Assembly (NCBI GenBank): GCA_034933685.1
Contig: JAYFNB010000017.1
Span: forward strand, 124,001 to 188,000
Source of the DNA: UBA8514 sp034933685
GTDB lineage: Bacteria; Bacillota; Clostridia; Lachnospirales; Anaerotignaceae
Direction of reading: 5' to 3'
DNA length: 64,000 nt
Shown: piece after piece, positions 41,294 to 50,781 of the stretch
Layout of the letters: each line of letters begins with the position of its first letter
Numbering within the stretch: the first letter of the stretch is position 1
The notes under the pieces: generated by a model
Told to the model about the DNA's origin: nothing
What the model saw: the letters and a program-made list of their open reading frames with translations, nothing else
Database searches by the model: none
Program-made: the position numbers and the translations under genes

Positions 41294-42907
41294 ATGGCAA
41301 TAGCATACCGATTACTGTTGGTTGATGACGAAGAAGAAGTTCGCACAAGCATTATTCGGAAAATTGATTGGGAAAAAACAGGCTTTGCTGTTGTTGGAGA
41401 TGCCGAAAATGGACAGGATGCTTTGGAAAAAATAGACTTGCTTGAGCCGGATTTGGTGCTTACAGATATTCGTATGCCATATATGGATGGGCTTACTTTG
41501 GCAAAGCGTATTCGTCAGCTTAGACCCTCTATTAAAATTATTATTTTTTCGGGATATGATGACTTTGAATATGCCAAGGAAGCAATTAAACTTAATATAA
41601 TTGAATATATTTTAAAACCGGTTAATGCCGAAGAATTAACAGAAATTTTACTGCGCATAAAAAACAACCTTGATGATGAGGTTTCGCAACTTAGGGATGT
41701 ACATGCCCTAAGGGAAAGCTTTGTAAAAAATTTACCTATTCTTCGTGAAAACTTTTTGAACAACCTAATAAGAGGCTGCGTTAAAGAGAACCAGATAGCT
41801 ATATTGCTTAAAGAATATAGACTGGATTTGGGTGATGCCCAGTATTGGGCAGTTGCGCAGATAAACATAGACCATACAGCTTTAAAAAATGATGAAAATC
41901 CTCTTGCTCAAGAGGAAGGGCTTATGCCCCTATCTGTTAAACGACTTTTAGATATCCATCTTGCAAGCTGTTGCAAATTTGCTAGTTTTCACAGGGCGTC
42001 AGGGCTTTGTGCAGTTGTTGGCATGGAAAATTTAGAACAAATTTGCCAGATTATAACGGTTCTTAACGAGGTTTGCCGTGAAAGCCGAAGAATATTGGAA
42101 CAGACACTTACAATTGGTATAGGTCAGCCCTGCGCTTCCCTTGCAGATATTGAAAAAAGCTATCGTGAAGCACACGAAGCCTCTGGCTATCATACAATTG
42201 CTGGTGCTGGAGATGTTATATACATAGCCGATGTTGAACCTGAAAATAATGCAACACTTCATTTGGACAGCAAGGCAGAGGCGGATTTGGTTTCGGTAAT
42301 TAAATTTGGAATACACCAAAATATAATAAATTGTGTTCAGGAAATAACAGGACGAATGAAAAGCGCACGTCTGCATGAAAGCCAGTACCAAGCCTATATT
42401 ATAAGCGTGTTTAATGTTCTTTTGCAAATTGTTCAGCGATATGAATTGGATGAGGAAGAAATATTTGGACAAAAGGCGGATTATTATGAGATACTCCTTG
42501 CCATTCGTGACGCTGATACTTTGGAAAAATGGCTTACAGAAACTAGCCTTAAAATAAGTGCAAACCTTACCTGCGAACGGCAGGACAATACAAAAAATAT
42601 GATCCGTGCAGCAAAAAAATACATAAGAGAAAACTACAGCAATTCTCAGCTTTCCCTTGAAATGATTTCCTCATATTTACACATAAGCACCACATATTTT
42701 TCAACTATGTTTAAGCGAGAGGTGGGAGAAAGCTATACCACCTATCTTACGCGCATTCGCCTTGAAAAAGCTGCGGAAATGCTTAGCGTTACACAAGAAA
42801 AAACTTACATAATTGCAAAAGAAGTTGGTTATGACGAGCCAAACTATTTTGGTTATGTGTTTAAAAAGAAATATGGCGTTTCTCCTAACAAATACAGGGG
42901 GAAGTGA
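41294..42907 (+). CDS. YesN-type response regulator with AraC DNA-binding domain
   Basis: Transcription factor of 537 residues. Receiver at about 1-122 (LLVDDEEEVR, acceptor Asp in DLVLTDIRMP near 55, Lys in ILKPVN near 105), a long middle region typical of YesN regulators, and two AraC-type helix-turn-helices at about 435-535 (LSLEMISSYLHISTTYFSTMFKREVGESYTTYLTRIRLEKAAEML and following YDEPNYFGYVFKKKYGVSPNKYR). It pairs with the histidine kinase 8 bases downstream. The genes that follow suggest that it activates galactose uptake (mglBAC) and perhaps the Leloir genes. GGTGG precedes ATG 41294. Confidence 0.93.
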   Translation: MAIAYRLLLVDDEEEVRTSIIRKIDWEKTGFAVVGDAENGQDALEKIDLLEPDLVLTDIRMPYMDGLTLAKRIRQLRPSIKIIIFSGYDDFEYAKEAIKLNIIEYILKPVNAEELTEILLRIKNNLDDEVSQLRDVHALRESFVKNLPILRENFLNNLIRGCVKENQIAILLKEYRLDLGDAQYWAVAQINIDHTALKNDENPLAQEEGLMPLSVKRLLDIHLASCCKFASFHRASGLCAVVGMENLEQICQIITVLNEVCRESRRILEQTLTIGIGQPCASLADIEKSYREAHEASGYHTIAGAGDVIYIADVEPENNATLHLDSKAEADLVSVIKFGIHQNIINCVQEITGRMKSARLHESQYQAYIISVFNVLLQIVQRYELDEEEIFGQKADYYEILLAIRDADTLEKWLTETSLKISANLTCERQDNTKNMIRAAKKYIRENYSNSQLSLEMISSYLHISTTYFSTMFKREVGESYTTYLTRIRLEKAAEMLSVTQEKTYIIAKEVGYDEPNYFGYVFKKKYGVSPNKYRGK

Positions 42908-42915
42908 GAATATAA

Positions 42916-44727
42916 ATGGGTGAAGACAACTGGCTTGCAGTTCTTAAGGCAAACTGGCAGAAGTATTACAGAAAGCTTAGTTTAAGCCAAATAATTTGGA
43001 TTTCTTTTACAGTTACGGCGTTTACAGCTACGCTGTTAATTGGGTTGTCTTATTATGGGCGGTTTTCAGGTCAAGTTCAGCAAACAATACGTGAAGAAAA
43101 TCAAAGCCTAATTGAACAGGTAAGCAACAATTGTGCGGCATATATTAGAAACATGATGAAGGTTTCGGATTCATTGTATTACAGTGTTATTAAAAAAACC
43201 GACCTTGCAGAAGGCTCGCTTTCAGAGTCTTTTCAATTGCTTTACGATACTAATAAGGAAAATATAGAAAGTATTGCACTGTTTTCAATGAGCGGTGAAC
43301 TTTTGGAGGCGGCACCGGCAGCAAAACTACGTGACGGTGTTGACATTAAAAAGCAAGAATGGTATAGCCTTGCAGTTGGAAGCCGGGAAAATGTTCATTT
43401 CGCAAGCCCCACAGTTGAGAATCTTTTTGCAACAAGAAGTACAGAGTATACTTGGGTTGTGCCTATGAGCCGTGTTGTTCAGATAACACGAAACAGCCAT
43501 GTTCAGTCGGGAGTTCTTGTTATTAATCTGCGTTACAGTGGCCTGCAGGATGTTATCAGCAATGTTTTGCTTGGTGAAAATGCCTACATTTACCTTGCAG
43601 ACAGCAGCGGAGAAATTTTATACCATCCTATGAAGCAATTGTTTAGCGGAGGACAGGTTCAAGAAAATAATTCTAATGTTGTAAGCCTTGTAGATGGCAA
43701 TTATGTGGATACCCTTGGCGGACAAAAAAGAGACATTGCTATAAAAACCGTTGGGTACACAGGGTGGAAAATAGTAGGCGTCATTCCGCAGGGAAGCGTT
43801 ACGTTAAGCACATTTAAAAGCAATCTTTTTGTCGTATTTTTAATGCTGTTTTTTCTTACAGCATTGGTGGTTATAAATTCTTATATCTCAAAACGTGTTT
43901 CAGATCCTATATTAAAGTTGGAACAATCTGTAAAGGAATTAGAGGACGGTAATTGGAATGTTCATATACAAGCGTCAGGATTTTATGAGGTTCGGCATTT
44001 GGGCGTTGCTATTAGCAATATGGCAATGCACATAAAAGAACTTATGCGTGACATAGTTAAAGAGCATGAGGAAAAACGAAAAAGTGAACTAACCGCTTTG
44101 CAAAACCAAATAAATCCGCACTTCCTCTATAACACACTGGATATTATAGTCTGGATGATTGAAAATGAAAGGCAGACAGAAGCTGTACGTGTGGTAACTG
44201 CACTTGCACGGTTCTTCCGAATAAGTTTAAGCAGAGGAGAAAATATAATTACTGTTGCAGACGAAATTGAGCATGTAAGAAATTATCTTATGATACAGGA
44301 AATGAGGTTCAAAAATCGCTTCCACTATACATTCAATGTGGACAAAGAAGTGGAAGGGTTGGGTACAATTAAGCTTATTTTACAGCCGCTTGTGGAAAAC
44401 GCAATTTACCATGCCATGGAATTTATGGACGGAGATGGAGAAATAGCAATTAAGGCTTGGAAAGAGGGCGGGAAGGTTAAACTCCTAATAAGGGATAACG
44501 GGTGTGGAATGACTGAAATAGAGGTGAAACGCCTTTTGCACGGTGAGCCTGTTATGTCAAAAAAAGGATCTGGTGTTGGGGTTAGAAATGTGCAAGACAG
44601 AATTCAGCTTTTGTTTGGCGAGCAGTATGGCCTATCAATAAAATCAGAGCCTGATGAGGGTACAGACGTGCTTGTAACTATGCCTGCTGTGGTCTACAGC
44701 GACCTTGCGAAAAGGGGGCTGGAATAG
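42916..44727 (+). CDS. YesM-type sensor histidine kinase
   Basis: Membrane kinase of 603 residues, partner of the preceding regulator. First membrane segment about 25-47, an extracytoplasmic Cache-like domain (about 50-300), second membrane segment about 305-325, HAMP, then the LytS/YesM kinase core: phospho-acceptor His in QNQINPHFLYNTLD near 400, and ATPase motifs LVENAIYHAME, DNGCGM and GSGVGVRNVQDRI. The start is ATG 42916 and its TAG is immediately followed by the ATG of a binding protein, so sensing may run through the binding proteins. Confidence 0.94.
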   Translation: MGEDNWLAVLKANWQKYYRKLSLSQIIWISFTVTAFTATLLIGLSYYGRFSGQVQQTIREENQSLIEQVSNNCAAYIRNMMKVSDSLYYSVIKKTDLAEGSLSESFQLLYDTNKENIESIALFSMSGELLEAAPAAKLRDGVDIKKQEWYSLAVGSRENVHFASPTVENLFATRSTEYTWVVPMSRVVQITRNSHVQSGVLVINLRYSGLQDVISNVLLGENAYIYLADSSGEILYHPMKQLFSGGQVQENNSNVVSLVDGNYVDTLGGQKRDIAIKTVGYTGWKIVGVIPQGSVTLSTFKSNLFVVFLMLFFLTALVVINSYISKRVSDPILKLEQSVKELEDGNWNVHIQASGFYEVRHLGVAISNMAMHIKELMRDIVKEHEEKRKSELTALQNQINPHFLYNTLDIIVWMIENERQTEAVRVVTALARFFRISLSRGENIITVADEIEHVRNYLMIQEMRFKNRFHYTFNVDKEVEGLGTIKLILQPLVENAIYHAMEFMDGDGEIAIKAWKEGGKVKLLIRDNGCGMTEIEVKRLLHGEPVMSKKGSGVGVRNVQDRIQLLFGEQYGLSIKSEPDEGTDVLVTMPAVVYSDLAKRGLE

Positions 44728-45684
44728 ATGAGCAAAAGAGGTATATTTTGTCTTGTTGCAGTTGCAAGTGTGCTTGTAATGCTGTTTTTAGCATCATCAA
44801 CAGATTGGCTTATCACAGAAAAGGCAGTGGAAATACACCAGGTTTCGGTGCTTGTGGACGCAGAGGATGACCACGGGTTGAGTAATTTCAAACTGGGACT
44901 GGAACAAGCAGCAATGCGTTTAAATGCAGACCTTAGTTTTATTACATTGTATGATGAAAAAGAGCCGGAGCAGCAGGGAACTCTGCTTTTAAGAGAGGTT
45001 AACAGTGGTGCACAGGGAATTATATTGTTGGCAGAAAATGCCTCTAGCATGGAGAAAATGCTGGGTGACGTGCCTGTAAATGTTCCGGTTGTAATTTATG
45101 GTTCTTCTGTGGATTCACCAAGAGTTAAAGCCGTACTTTGTCCAAGTTGGGTTAGCATTGCAAAGGATTTAGCAAAGGTTATAATAAGTGAAAATGGAAC
45201 CAAATTAAAGGTCACGATTGTAACAACTACAAAAAACAAAACTAATGTTGAAACCATGAAAAACACAATGTTATTGGCTATTACACAAGCTGGTGCGGAG
45301 GTTAGCATGGTTCAGTTGCAAAGCCTTGATGATGTTAAAACATTGGCAGATGGGCTTACGGCACAGGGTGGAAATATTGTGTTCACTCCTGAACTTAACA
45401 CCCTTGAGGTATTGGCGCAAAGCATTGGTACGCAAGCGGATAAGCTGCCCCTCTATGGTGTTGGTTGGAGTGGAACCATTTGGCATTCAGTGGAAAATGG
45501 TTACATAAAGGCAACGGTTGTTTGCAATGACTACAACGGAGGGTATTTGGCATTACGGGAACTTAAGGCAAGCTTGGATGGCAAAAATGACAATAGGGAA
45601 GGCAGTGAAATTCCCTATGCGGTGGTGAACAAAGAAAATTTGTACACTGACGAAATTGAAACAATGTTATTTCCTATTTGGTAA
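44728..45684 (+). CDS. Membrane-anchored sugar-binding protein (LacI/RbsB-like fold)
   Basis: Binding protein of 318 residues with an uncleaved-looking N-terminal hydrophobic segment (about 5-23, FCLVAVASVLVMLFLASS) and no lipobox. The rest matches the type I periplasmic-binding fold (VSVLVDAEDDHGLSNFKLGLEQAA, GAQGIILLAENAS, PLYGVGWSG). It follows the kinase stop with no gap and is not next to a permease, so it probably presents sugar to the kinase, as reported for accessory binding proteins of other YesMN-type systems. Sequence divergence from the MglB-like proteins is large, so the ligand is uncertain. Confidence 0.82.
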   Translation: MSKRGIFCLVAVASVLVMLFLASSTDWLITEKAVEIHQVSVLVDAEDDHGLSNFKLGLEQAAMRLNADLSFITLYDEKEPEQQGTLLLREVNSGAQGIILLAENASSMEKMLGDVPVNVPVVIYGSSVDSPRVKAVLCPSWVSIAKDLAKVIISENGTKLKVTIVTTTKNKTNVETMKNTMLLAITQAGAEVSMVQLQSLDDVKTLADGLTAQGGNIVFTPELNTLEVLAQSIGTQADKLPLYGVGWSGTIWHSVENGYIKATVVCNDYNGGYLALRELKASLDGKNDNREGSEIPYAVVNKENLYTDEIETMLFPIW

Positions 45685-45733
45685 ATGCTAAGGTGTTTAT
45701 TTCCGAAAAGCAGGTGGATTTATGGAGGATAGA

Positions 45734-46750
45734 ATGAATAAAACGAGGCAGATTGGGCTAGTTGTAGTAGCGACAGTTACATTTTGCATTGCGGCAGCAT
45801 TTGCCGACTTTCACAGAAGTGAGGCTAAGCAGAAAAACAGCATTAAGATAGGTGTATCTATATACGAAAGCAACGATACTTTTGTGGACTTAATGGTAGA
45901 TTCCATGGTAGAAAAGGCAAAAAAATACGAATTGGAAACAGGTATCAAAGTGAACCTAGATGTTTCAAGCGCCAAAGAGAGCCAGAGGACGCAAAACGAG
46001 CAGATTAAACGCTACATTTCCCTTAATTATGATGTGATTTGTGTCAATTTGGTGGATCGAACAAACGCCTCAACAATTATTGATGCGGCAATGGATAAAA
46101 GCATTCCCATTGTATTTTTTAATAGAGAACCTGTGGCAGAGGATATTTTTAGATGGGAAAATATATATTATGTTGGAACAGACGCTAAGGCTACAGCAGT
46201 TTTGCAAGGACAGATACTTATAGATGCATACAATAAAAACCCTGAAATGTTTGATAAAAATGGAGATGGAAAACTACAGTATGTCATGCTTGAGGGAGAA
46301 ATGGGCCATCAGGATGCCATAATACGTACAGAATGGTCGGTGCAGACTCTTACAGATTATGGCATACCCATGGAAAAAATTGAAAGTGCGGCCGCAAACT
46401 GGCAGCGAAGCCAAGCCACAGCACTTATGGAACAATGGATTAATACATATGGCAAGAAAATTGAGGTTGTGCTGTGTAATAATGACGATATGGCACTTGG
46501 TGCATCTGATGCCCTAACTAAGGCAAACATTGACAATATTGCAGTAGTTGGAATTGACGCTACACAGGCAGGGGTTAAGGCTGTGGAAGAAGGGAAACTT
46601 TTGGGTACAGTGGATTGTAATGCTCAAAAACAGGGAGAAACCATTTTCGAAATCTCTGCAGGCATTTGGTCTGAAGGAAATGTACCAGATAACGTGAAGC
46701 TTGAAAACAACAGGTACGTGCGTGCGCCTTTAACCAGGGTTACGAAGTAA
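45734..46750 (+). CDS. Galactose/glucose-binding protein paralogue in the sensor operon
   Basis: MglB-like binding protein of about 338 residues with a hydrophobic N-terminus (about 6-24, ending AAAFA) that may be a signal peptide or anchor; no lipobox Cys. The calcium loop DKNGDGKLQ (family DLNKDGQIQ) is intact and IVFFNREP and CNNDDMALGASDAL match the sugar site of galactose-binding protein. ATG 45734 follows GGAGG; ATG 45722 is an alternative. It belongs to the sensor operon and duplicates the function of the lipoprotein at 47011, suggesting a sensing rather than transport role. Confidence 0.88.
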   Translation: MNKTRQIGLVVVATVTFCIAAAFADFHRSEAKQKNSIKIGVSIYESNDTFVDLMVDSMVEKAKKYELETGIKVNLDVSSAKESQRTQNEQIKRYISLNYDVICVNLVDRTNASTIIDAAMDKSIPIVFFNREPVAEDIFRWENIYYVGTDAKATAVLQGQILIDAYNKNPEMFDKNGDGKLQYVMLEGEMGHQDAIIRTEWSVQTLTDYGIPMEKIESAAANWQRSQATALMEQWINTYGKKIEVVLCNNDDMALGASDALTKANIDNIAVVGIDATQAGVKAVEEGKLLGTVDCNAQKQGETIFEISAGIWSEGNVPDNVKLENNRYVRAPLTRVTK

Positions 46751-47010
46751 AAAAATTATGCAATATGTACAGTTTTTTTGCAATAATTCTATAAATTTGG
46801 ACAGAACGCAGAGAAATATCGAATAATTTTTATAGTGTATTGAAAAATATCTTATTTTTTTTCTGCCGCTTGCTGATATAATGTAAATATAGCAATTAAA
46901 CAGAGAACGTGAATTGAGGGAAAAATATTTTACGTTCTCTAAGAAAACACTGATTTTAAGAATTTGTGTTTTCAAAAAAAGAGGTATAAATAAAAGGAGG
47001 AATTACATTA
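46751..47010 (+). promoter_or_regulatory. mglB promoter and two-hairpin leader
   Basis: TATAAT at 46877-46882 has no good -35 and is therefore probably activator-dependent (a candidate target of the YesN-type regulator). The leader then has two tandem stems: AGAGAACGT (46902-46910) with ACGTTCTCT (46932-46940), extendable to 12 pairs, and GAAAACAC (46943-46950) with GTGTTTTC (46966-46973). Neither is followed by T. A strong AAAGGAGGAA site (46996-47005) serves mglB. Confidence 0.6.
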
Positions 47011-48065
47011 TGAAAAAGAAAGTTTTAGCAACAGTTTTAGCAGCAATGATGGTGCTTTCCCTTGCAGCTTGCACGGGTGGTTCAAAAGCAGCAGCACCAG
47101 CAGCACCAGCAGCAACAGAGGAAAAGAAAGACGAAGCAGCAGAACAACCAACAGTAGGCGTACTTATTTACAAATATGATGATACATATATTTCTACCGT
47201 GCGTAATGCATTAGAAACAGCTTTGGCTGGCAAAGCAGAGGTTATTATGCAGGACGGCAAGGGCGACCAGGCTACACAGAATGACCAACTTGACGTTTTA
47301 ATTGAAAAAGGCGTTAAAGTTCTTTGTGTTAATATGGTAGATGCAAAAGCTGCTTCAGGTGTTGTGGAAAAAGCAAAAGCAGCTGGAATTCCAACAGTAT
47401 TCTTTAACAGAGAACCAGATGCAGAAGTTGTTAAATCATATGATAAAGCAGTATTCATCGGTACAAATGCAGCAGATGCTGGCAAAATGCAGGGCGACAT
47501 CATTAAAGACCTTTTTGACAAAAACCCAGCATACGATATCAATGGCGACGGCAAAGTTCAGTATGTTATGTTCCAAGGTGAACCTGACAACCCAGAGGCT
47601 ATTGCACGTACAAAATATAGCGTGGATCAGGCTGTTGAAAATGGAGTACAGATGGACCAGGTTGGCGAAACTCAGGTTTGCAACTGGGATACAGAGCAGG
47701 CTCAGAAAGCAATGGAAGCTATGCTTGCAGCAAACGAAGGTAAAATTGAATTAGTAATTGCAAACAATGATGGTATGGCAATTGGTTGTATTGCAGCCCT
47801 TACAAACATTGGCTACAATGTTGAAGGCGGCGACAAATTCGTTCCTGTAGTTGGTGTTGATGCTACTGATGCAGCTAAAGATGCTATTGCAAAAGGCACA
47901 ATGAGTGCCACAGTTCTTCAGGACGGCGAAGCAATGGGTAATGCAATTGCACAGGTTGCTCTTAATGCTGCAGCAGGTGCTGACTTCCTTGAAGGCACAA
48001 GTTATGAATTTGACGAATCAGGAGTTGCAGTACGTATTCCTTATGCTCCTTACACAGGTAAATAA
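47011..48065 (+). CDS. mglB: Galactose ABC transporter substrate-binding lipoprotein MglB
   Basis: Extracytoplasmic galactose/glucose receptor of 351 residues. The signal peptide ends in a lipobox LAAC with Cys21, followed by an Ala/Pro/Glu linker. The calcium loop DINGDGKVQ and sugar-site phrases VFFNREPD, NNDGMAIGCIAAL and VVGVDATDAAKDAI are intact. ATG 47011 has AAAGGAGG upstream; the open frame extends further left but that part is leader. It precedes mglA and mglC, with a hairpin between mglB and mglA that may favour mglB expression. Confidence 0.95.
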
Positions 48066-48097
48066 ATAACAACAATATAAAAACATTCTAATGCGGG

Positions 48098-48130
48098 TCG
48101 CACAGTGGGATTATTCCGCTGTGCGATTTG
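48098..48130 (+). other. Hairpin between mglB and mglA
   Basis: TCGCACAG (48098-48105) pairs with CTGTGCGA (48119-48126) and the stem extends inward by GG/CC. Only a weak T run (TTTG) follows, so it is probably a partial terminator or 3' stabiliser that makes mglB mRNA more abundant than mglAC. Confidence 0.7.
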
Positions 48131-48160
48131 TAATAACCGGAAGTGTGGTGAAATTGTCAT

Positions 48161-49657
48161 ATGGCAGAGACTTATTTATTAGAAATGAACGATATTGAAA
48201 AGCAATTCCCTGGGGTTAAGGCATTAGACCATGCCAAGCTGAAGCTTCGTGCTGGAACCGTACATGCACTTATGGGTGAAAATGGTGCAGGCAAATCCAC
48301 ACTGATGAAATGCCTCTTTGGCATTTACAAGGCAGACGCGGGGCAAATTATTATTGATAGTAAGGAAACAAATTTTACAGGGCCAAAAAATGCCTTGGAT
48401 AACGGCGTTGCAATGGTGCATCAAGAGCTTAATCAAGTTCTAAAGCGCAGCGTTATGGAGAATATCTGGCTTGGACGTTTTCCTAAAAAATACGGACTTA
48501 TAGACCATAAATTGATGTATTATAAAACAAAAGAAGTATTTGATGAGCTTGATATTCCGGTTGACCCACGTACAATGATTGGAAAATTAAGCGTTTCTCA
48601 GCGTCAAATGGTTGAAATTGCTAAAGCAGTTTCCTATAACGCAAAAATTTTAGTGCTAGACGAGCCTACCTCATCCCTTACACAAGAAGAGGTTGAACAT
48701 TTATTTGTTATTATTAATAAACTACGTGACCGTGGTGTTGCTGTGGTTTACATAAGCCATAAAATGGAAGAAATTCTTCGAATATCAAACGAAGTTACAA
48801 TAATGCGTGACGGTCAGTGGATTGCTACTGAAAAAGCCACAGACTTAACTACAGATAAAATTATTAAGCTTATGGTAGGGCGTGACCTAACCCATAGGTT
48901 TCCGCCTAAAACAAACGTACCTGGTGATGTGGTTTTGGACGTTAAAAATCTTACAGGTAAATATATGCCAAGTTGTAAAGATGTAAATTTTCAGCTTAAA
49001 AAAGGTGAAATACTTGGCGTTGCTGGGTTGGTAGGAAGCCGAAGAACTGAGCTTTTAGAAACTATTTTTGGCATTGCCCACCACGAAAGCGGCGAAATTA
49101 TTAAAGACGGTAAGGTTGTAAACAATAAAGACAGCCGTGCCGCCATTAAAAATGGATTTGCCATGCTTACAGAAGAAAGACGTGCCACAGGTATTTTTGG
49201 TGGAATGAGTATTACCTTTAATTCGGTTATTGCAAACATTGAAAAATATAAAAGAACGCTGTTTTTATCCAACAATAAAATGAATTCGGATACAAAATGG
49301 GTTATAGATAGTTTGCGTGTTAAAACGCCTTCATACCGTACAGCAATACGTTCCCTTTCAGGTGGAAATCAGCAGAAGGTTATTTTAGGCAGATGGCTGC
49401 TTACAAAGCCAGATATTTTGCTTTTAGACGAACCAACAAGAGGTATTGACGTTGGCGCAAAGTACGAAATTTATCAGCTTATTATTAATCTGGCAAATGA
49501 GGGTAAAAGCGTTATAGTTGTTTCATCTGAAATGCCTGAACTTTTAGGTATTTGTGACCGAATTATGGTTATGAGCAACGGACGTTTATCTGGTATACTT
49601 GATATAAAGGATGCCACTCAGGAAGAGATAATGCGTTTGGCAGCGCAGTATATTTAA
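48161..49657 (+). CDS. mglA: Galactose ABC transporter ATPase MglA
   Basis: Sugar-import ATPase of 498 residues with two ABC domains, as in MglA/RbsA. First domain: Walker A GENGAGKST, signature LSVSQRQM, Walker B ILVLDEPTSSL. Second domain: degenerate Walker A (GLVGSRRTELL in place of GKS/T), signature LSGGNQQKV, Walker B LLLDEPTRGIDVGAK; this asymmetry is normal for the family. The start is ATG 48161. Works with MglB and MglC. Confidence 0.96.
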   Translation: MAETYLLEMNDIEKQFPGVKALDHAKLKLRAGTVHALMGENGAGKSTLMKCLFGIYKADAGQIIIDSKETNFTGPKNALDNGVAMVHQELNQVLKRSVMENIWLGRFPKKYGLIDHKLMYYKTKEVFDELDIPVDPRTMIGKLSVSQRQMVEIAKAVSYNAKILVLDEPTSSLTQEEVEHLFVIINKLRDRGVAVVYISHKMEEILRISNEVTIMRDGQWIATEKATDLTTDKIIKLMVGRDLTHRFPPKTNVPGDVVLDVKNLTGKYMPSCKDVNFQLKKGEILGVAGLVGSRRTELLETIFGIAHHESGEIIKDGKVVNNKDSRAAIKNGFAMLTEERRATGIFGGMSITFNSVIANIEKYKRTLFLSNNKMNSDTKWVIDSLRVKTPSYRTAIRSLSGGNQQKVILGRWLLTKPDILLLDEPTRGIDVGAKYEIYQLIINLANEGKSVIVVSSEMPELLGICDRIMVMSNGRLSGILDIKDATQEEIMRLAAQYI

Positions 49658-49687
49658 GCAATGTTGCCAAATTAAAGGAGGTACATC

Positions 49688-50707
49688 ATGGAAGAAACGA
49701 AAAAAATTTTAAATAGAAATTGGAAGGAATTTCTGCTGGATTATGCCTTGTATTTCATACTAGGACTGATGATTATTGGTGTTGTTATTGCAGACCATTC
49801 CTTTTTATCCATGAACAATATGCTAAAAATTTTGGCACAAGCTTCAACACGTGGTATACTTGCACTAGGTGTTGCGGGCATGATTGTTCTGGCAGGTACA
49901 GACCTTTCGGCAGGACGTATCCTTGGCTGTGGAGCTGCAGTTTCAGCATCGCTTCTGCAAAGTGTTACATATGCATCACGTATGTATCCTAATATTACAG
50001 AACCAATTAATATGTTTATTCCGTTAATTTTATCAATTCTTGTATGTACATTTTTTTGTATAATTAATGGTTTTGGTGTAGCAAAGCTTCATATGCATGC
50101 ATTCATCATTTCCCTTGGCACACAGCTTATTGCTTATGGTGTTCTGTGTTTATACATTGATAGCCAAAAAGGTGGTGCACAGCCTATTGCCAGCCTTGAT
50201 TCAAGATACATAGAACTTGTAAACGGTAAAATCGGTGGTGTTTTCCCATACCTTATAATATATCTAGCTATTTGTGCCGCAATAATGTGGGTAGTTTGGA
50301 ACAAAACCACGTTGGGTAAAAACATGTTTGCCATTGGTGGAAATAAAGAGGCGGCGGCAGTTTCAGGTGTTAACGTAGCAAAAAACATTATGGGTGTTTA
50401 CATAGTTGCTGGTATACTTTACGGCATTGCTTCTTTCCTTGAGGCAGGGCGTGTGCAGTCAGTAACAACGGCAACAGGCCTTAATTATGATTTGGATGCA
50501 ATTTCTGGTTGTGTTATTGGCGGTGTATCCTTCTCGGGCGGTGTTGGTACAATACCAGGTATACTTATAGGTGTAATTATTTTACAGGTAATTAACTACA
50601 GCCTTTATTACCTTGGTGTAAATGCATATTTGCAATATATTATTAAAGGGTTGATAATTATACTTGCCGTAGCTATTGACGTGCGTAAGTATATAGCTAA
50701 AAAGTAA
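49688..50707 (+). CDS. mglC: Galactose ABC transporter permease MglC
   Basis: Membrane component of 339 residues with about 8-10 helices in the BPD_transp_2 family. Typical phrases: ASTRGILALGVAGMIVLAGTDLSAGRILG, FAIGGNKEAAAVSGVNV and LDAISGCVIGGVSFSGGVGTIPG, the last being the family's hallmark loop. AAAGGAGG at 49675-49682 precedes ATG 49688, 30 bases after mglA. The pairing of MglA, MglB and the downstream gal genes indicates galactose as main substrate. Confidence 0.96.
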   Translation: MEETKKILNRNWKEFLLDYALYFILGLMIIGVVIADHSFLSMNNMLKILAQASTRGILALGVAGMIVLAGTDLSAGRILGCGAAVSASLLQSVTYASRMYPNITEPINMFIPLILSILVCTFFCIINGFGVAKLHMHAFIISLGTQLIAYGVLCLYIDSQKGGAQPIASLDSRYIELVNGKIGGVFPYLIIYLAICAAIMWVVWNKTTLGKNMFAIGGNKEAAAVSGVNVAKNIMGVYIVAGILYGIASFLEAGRVQSVTTATGLNYDLDAISGCVIGGVSFSGGVGTIPGILIGVIILQVINYSLYYLGVNAYLQYIIKGLIIILAVAIDVRKYIAKK

Positions 50708-50722
50708 ATACAAACAATTTTA

Positions 50723-50752
50723 AGTTCCTCTGGCTGTTTGGCCAGGGGAACT
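50723..50752 (+). other. Hairpin between mglC and the small membrane protein gene
   Basis: AGTTCCTCTGGC (50723-50734) pairs with GCCAGGGGAACT (50741-50752), 12 pairs with one G-T, loop TGTTTG. No T run follows, so it is unlikely to stop transcription; an mRNA stability or processing element is the simplest reading. Confidence 0.7.
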
Positions 50753-50781
50753 GTTGTACTTGCAAAGGAGTTAGATTTATT

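Noticed and set aside
46943..46980. Terminator before mglB
   Set aside because: The stem is followed by A residues, not T, on the coding strand; it is a leader hairpin.
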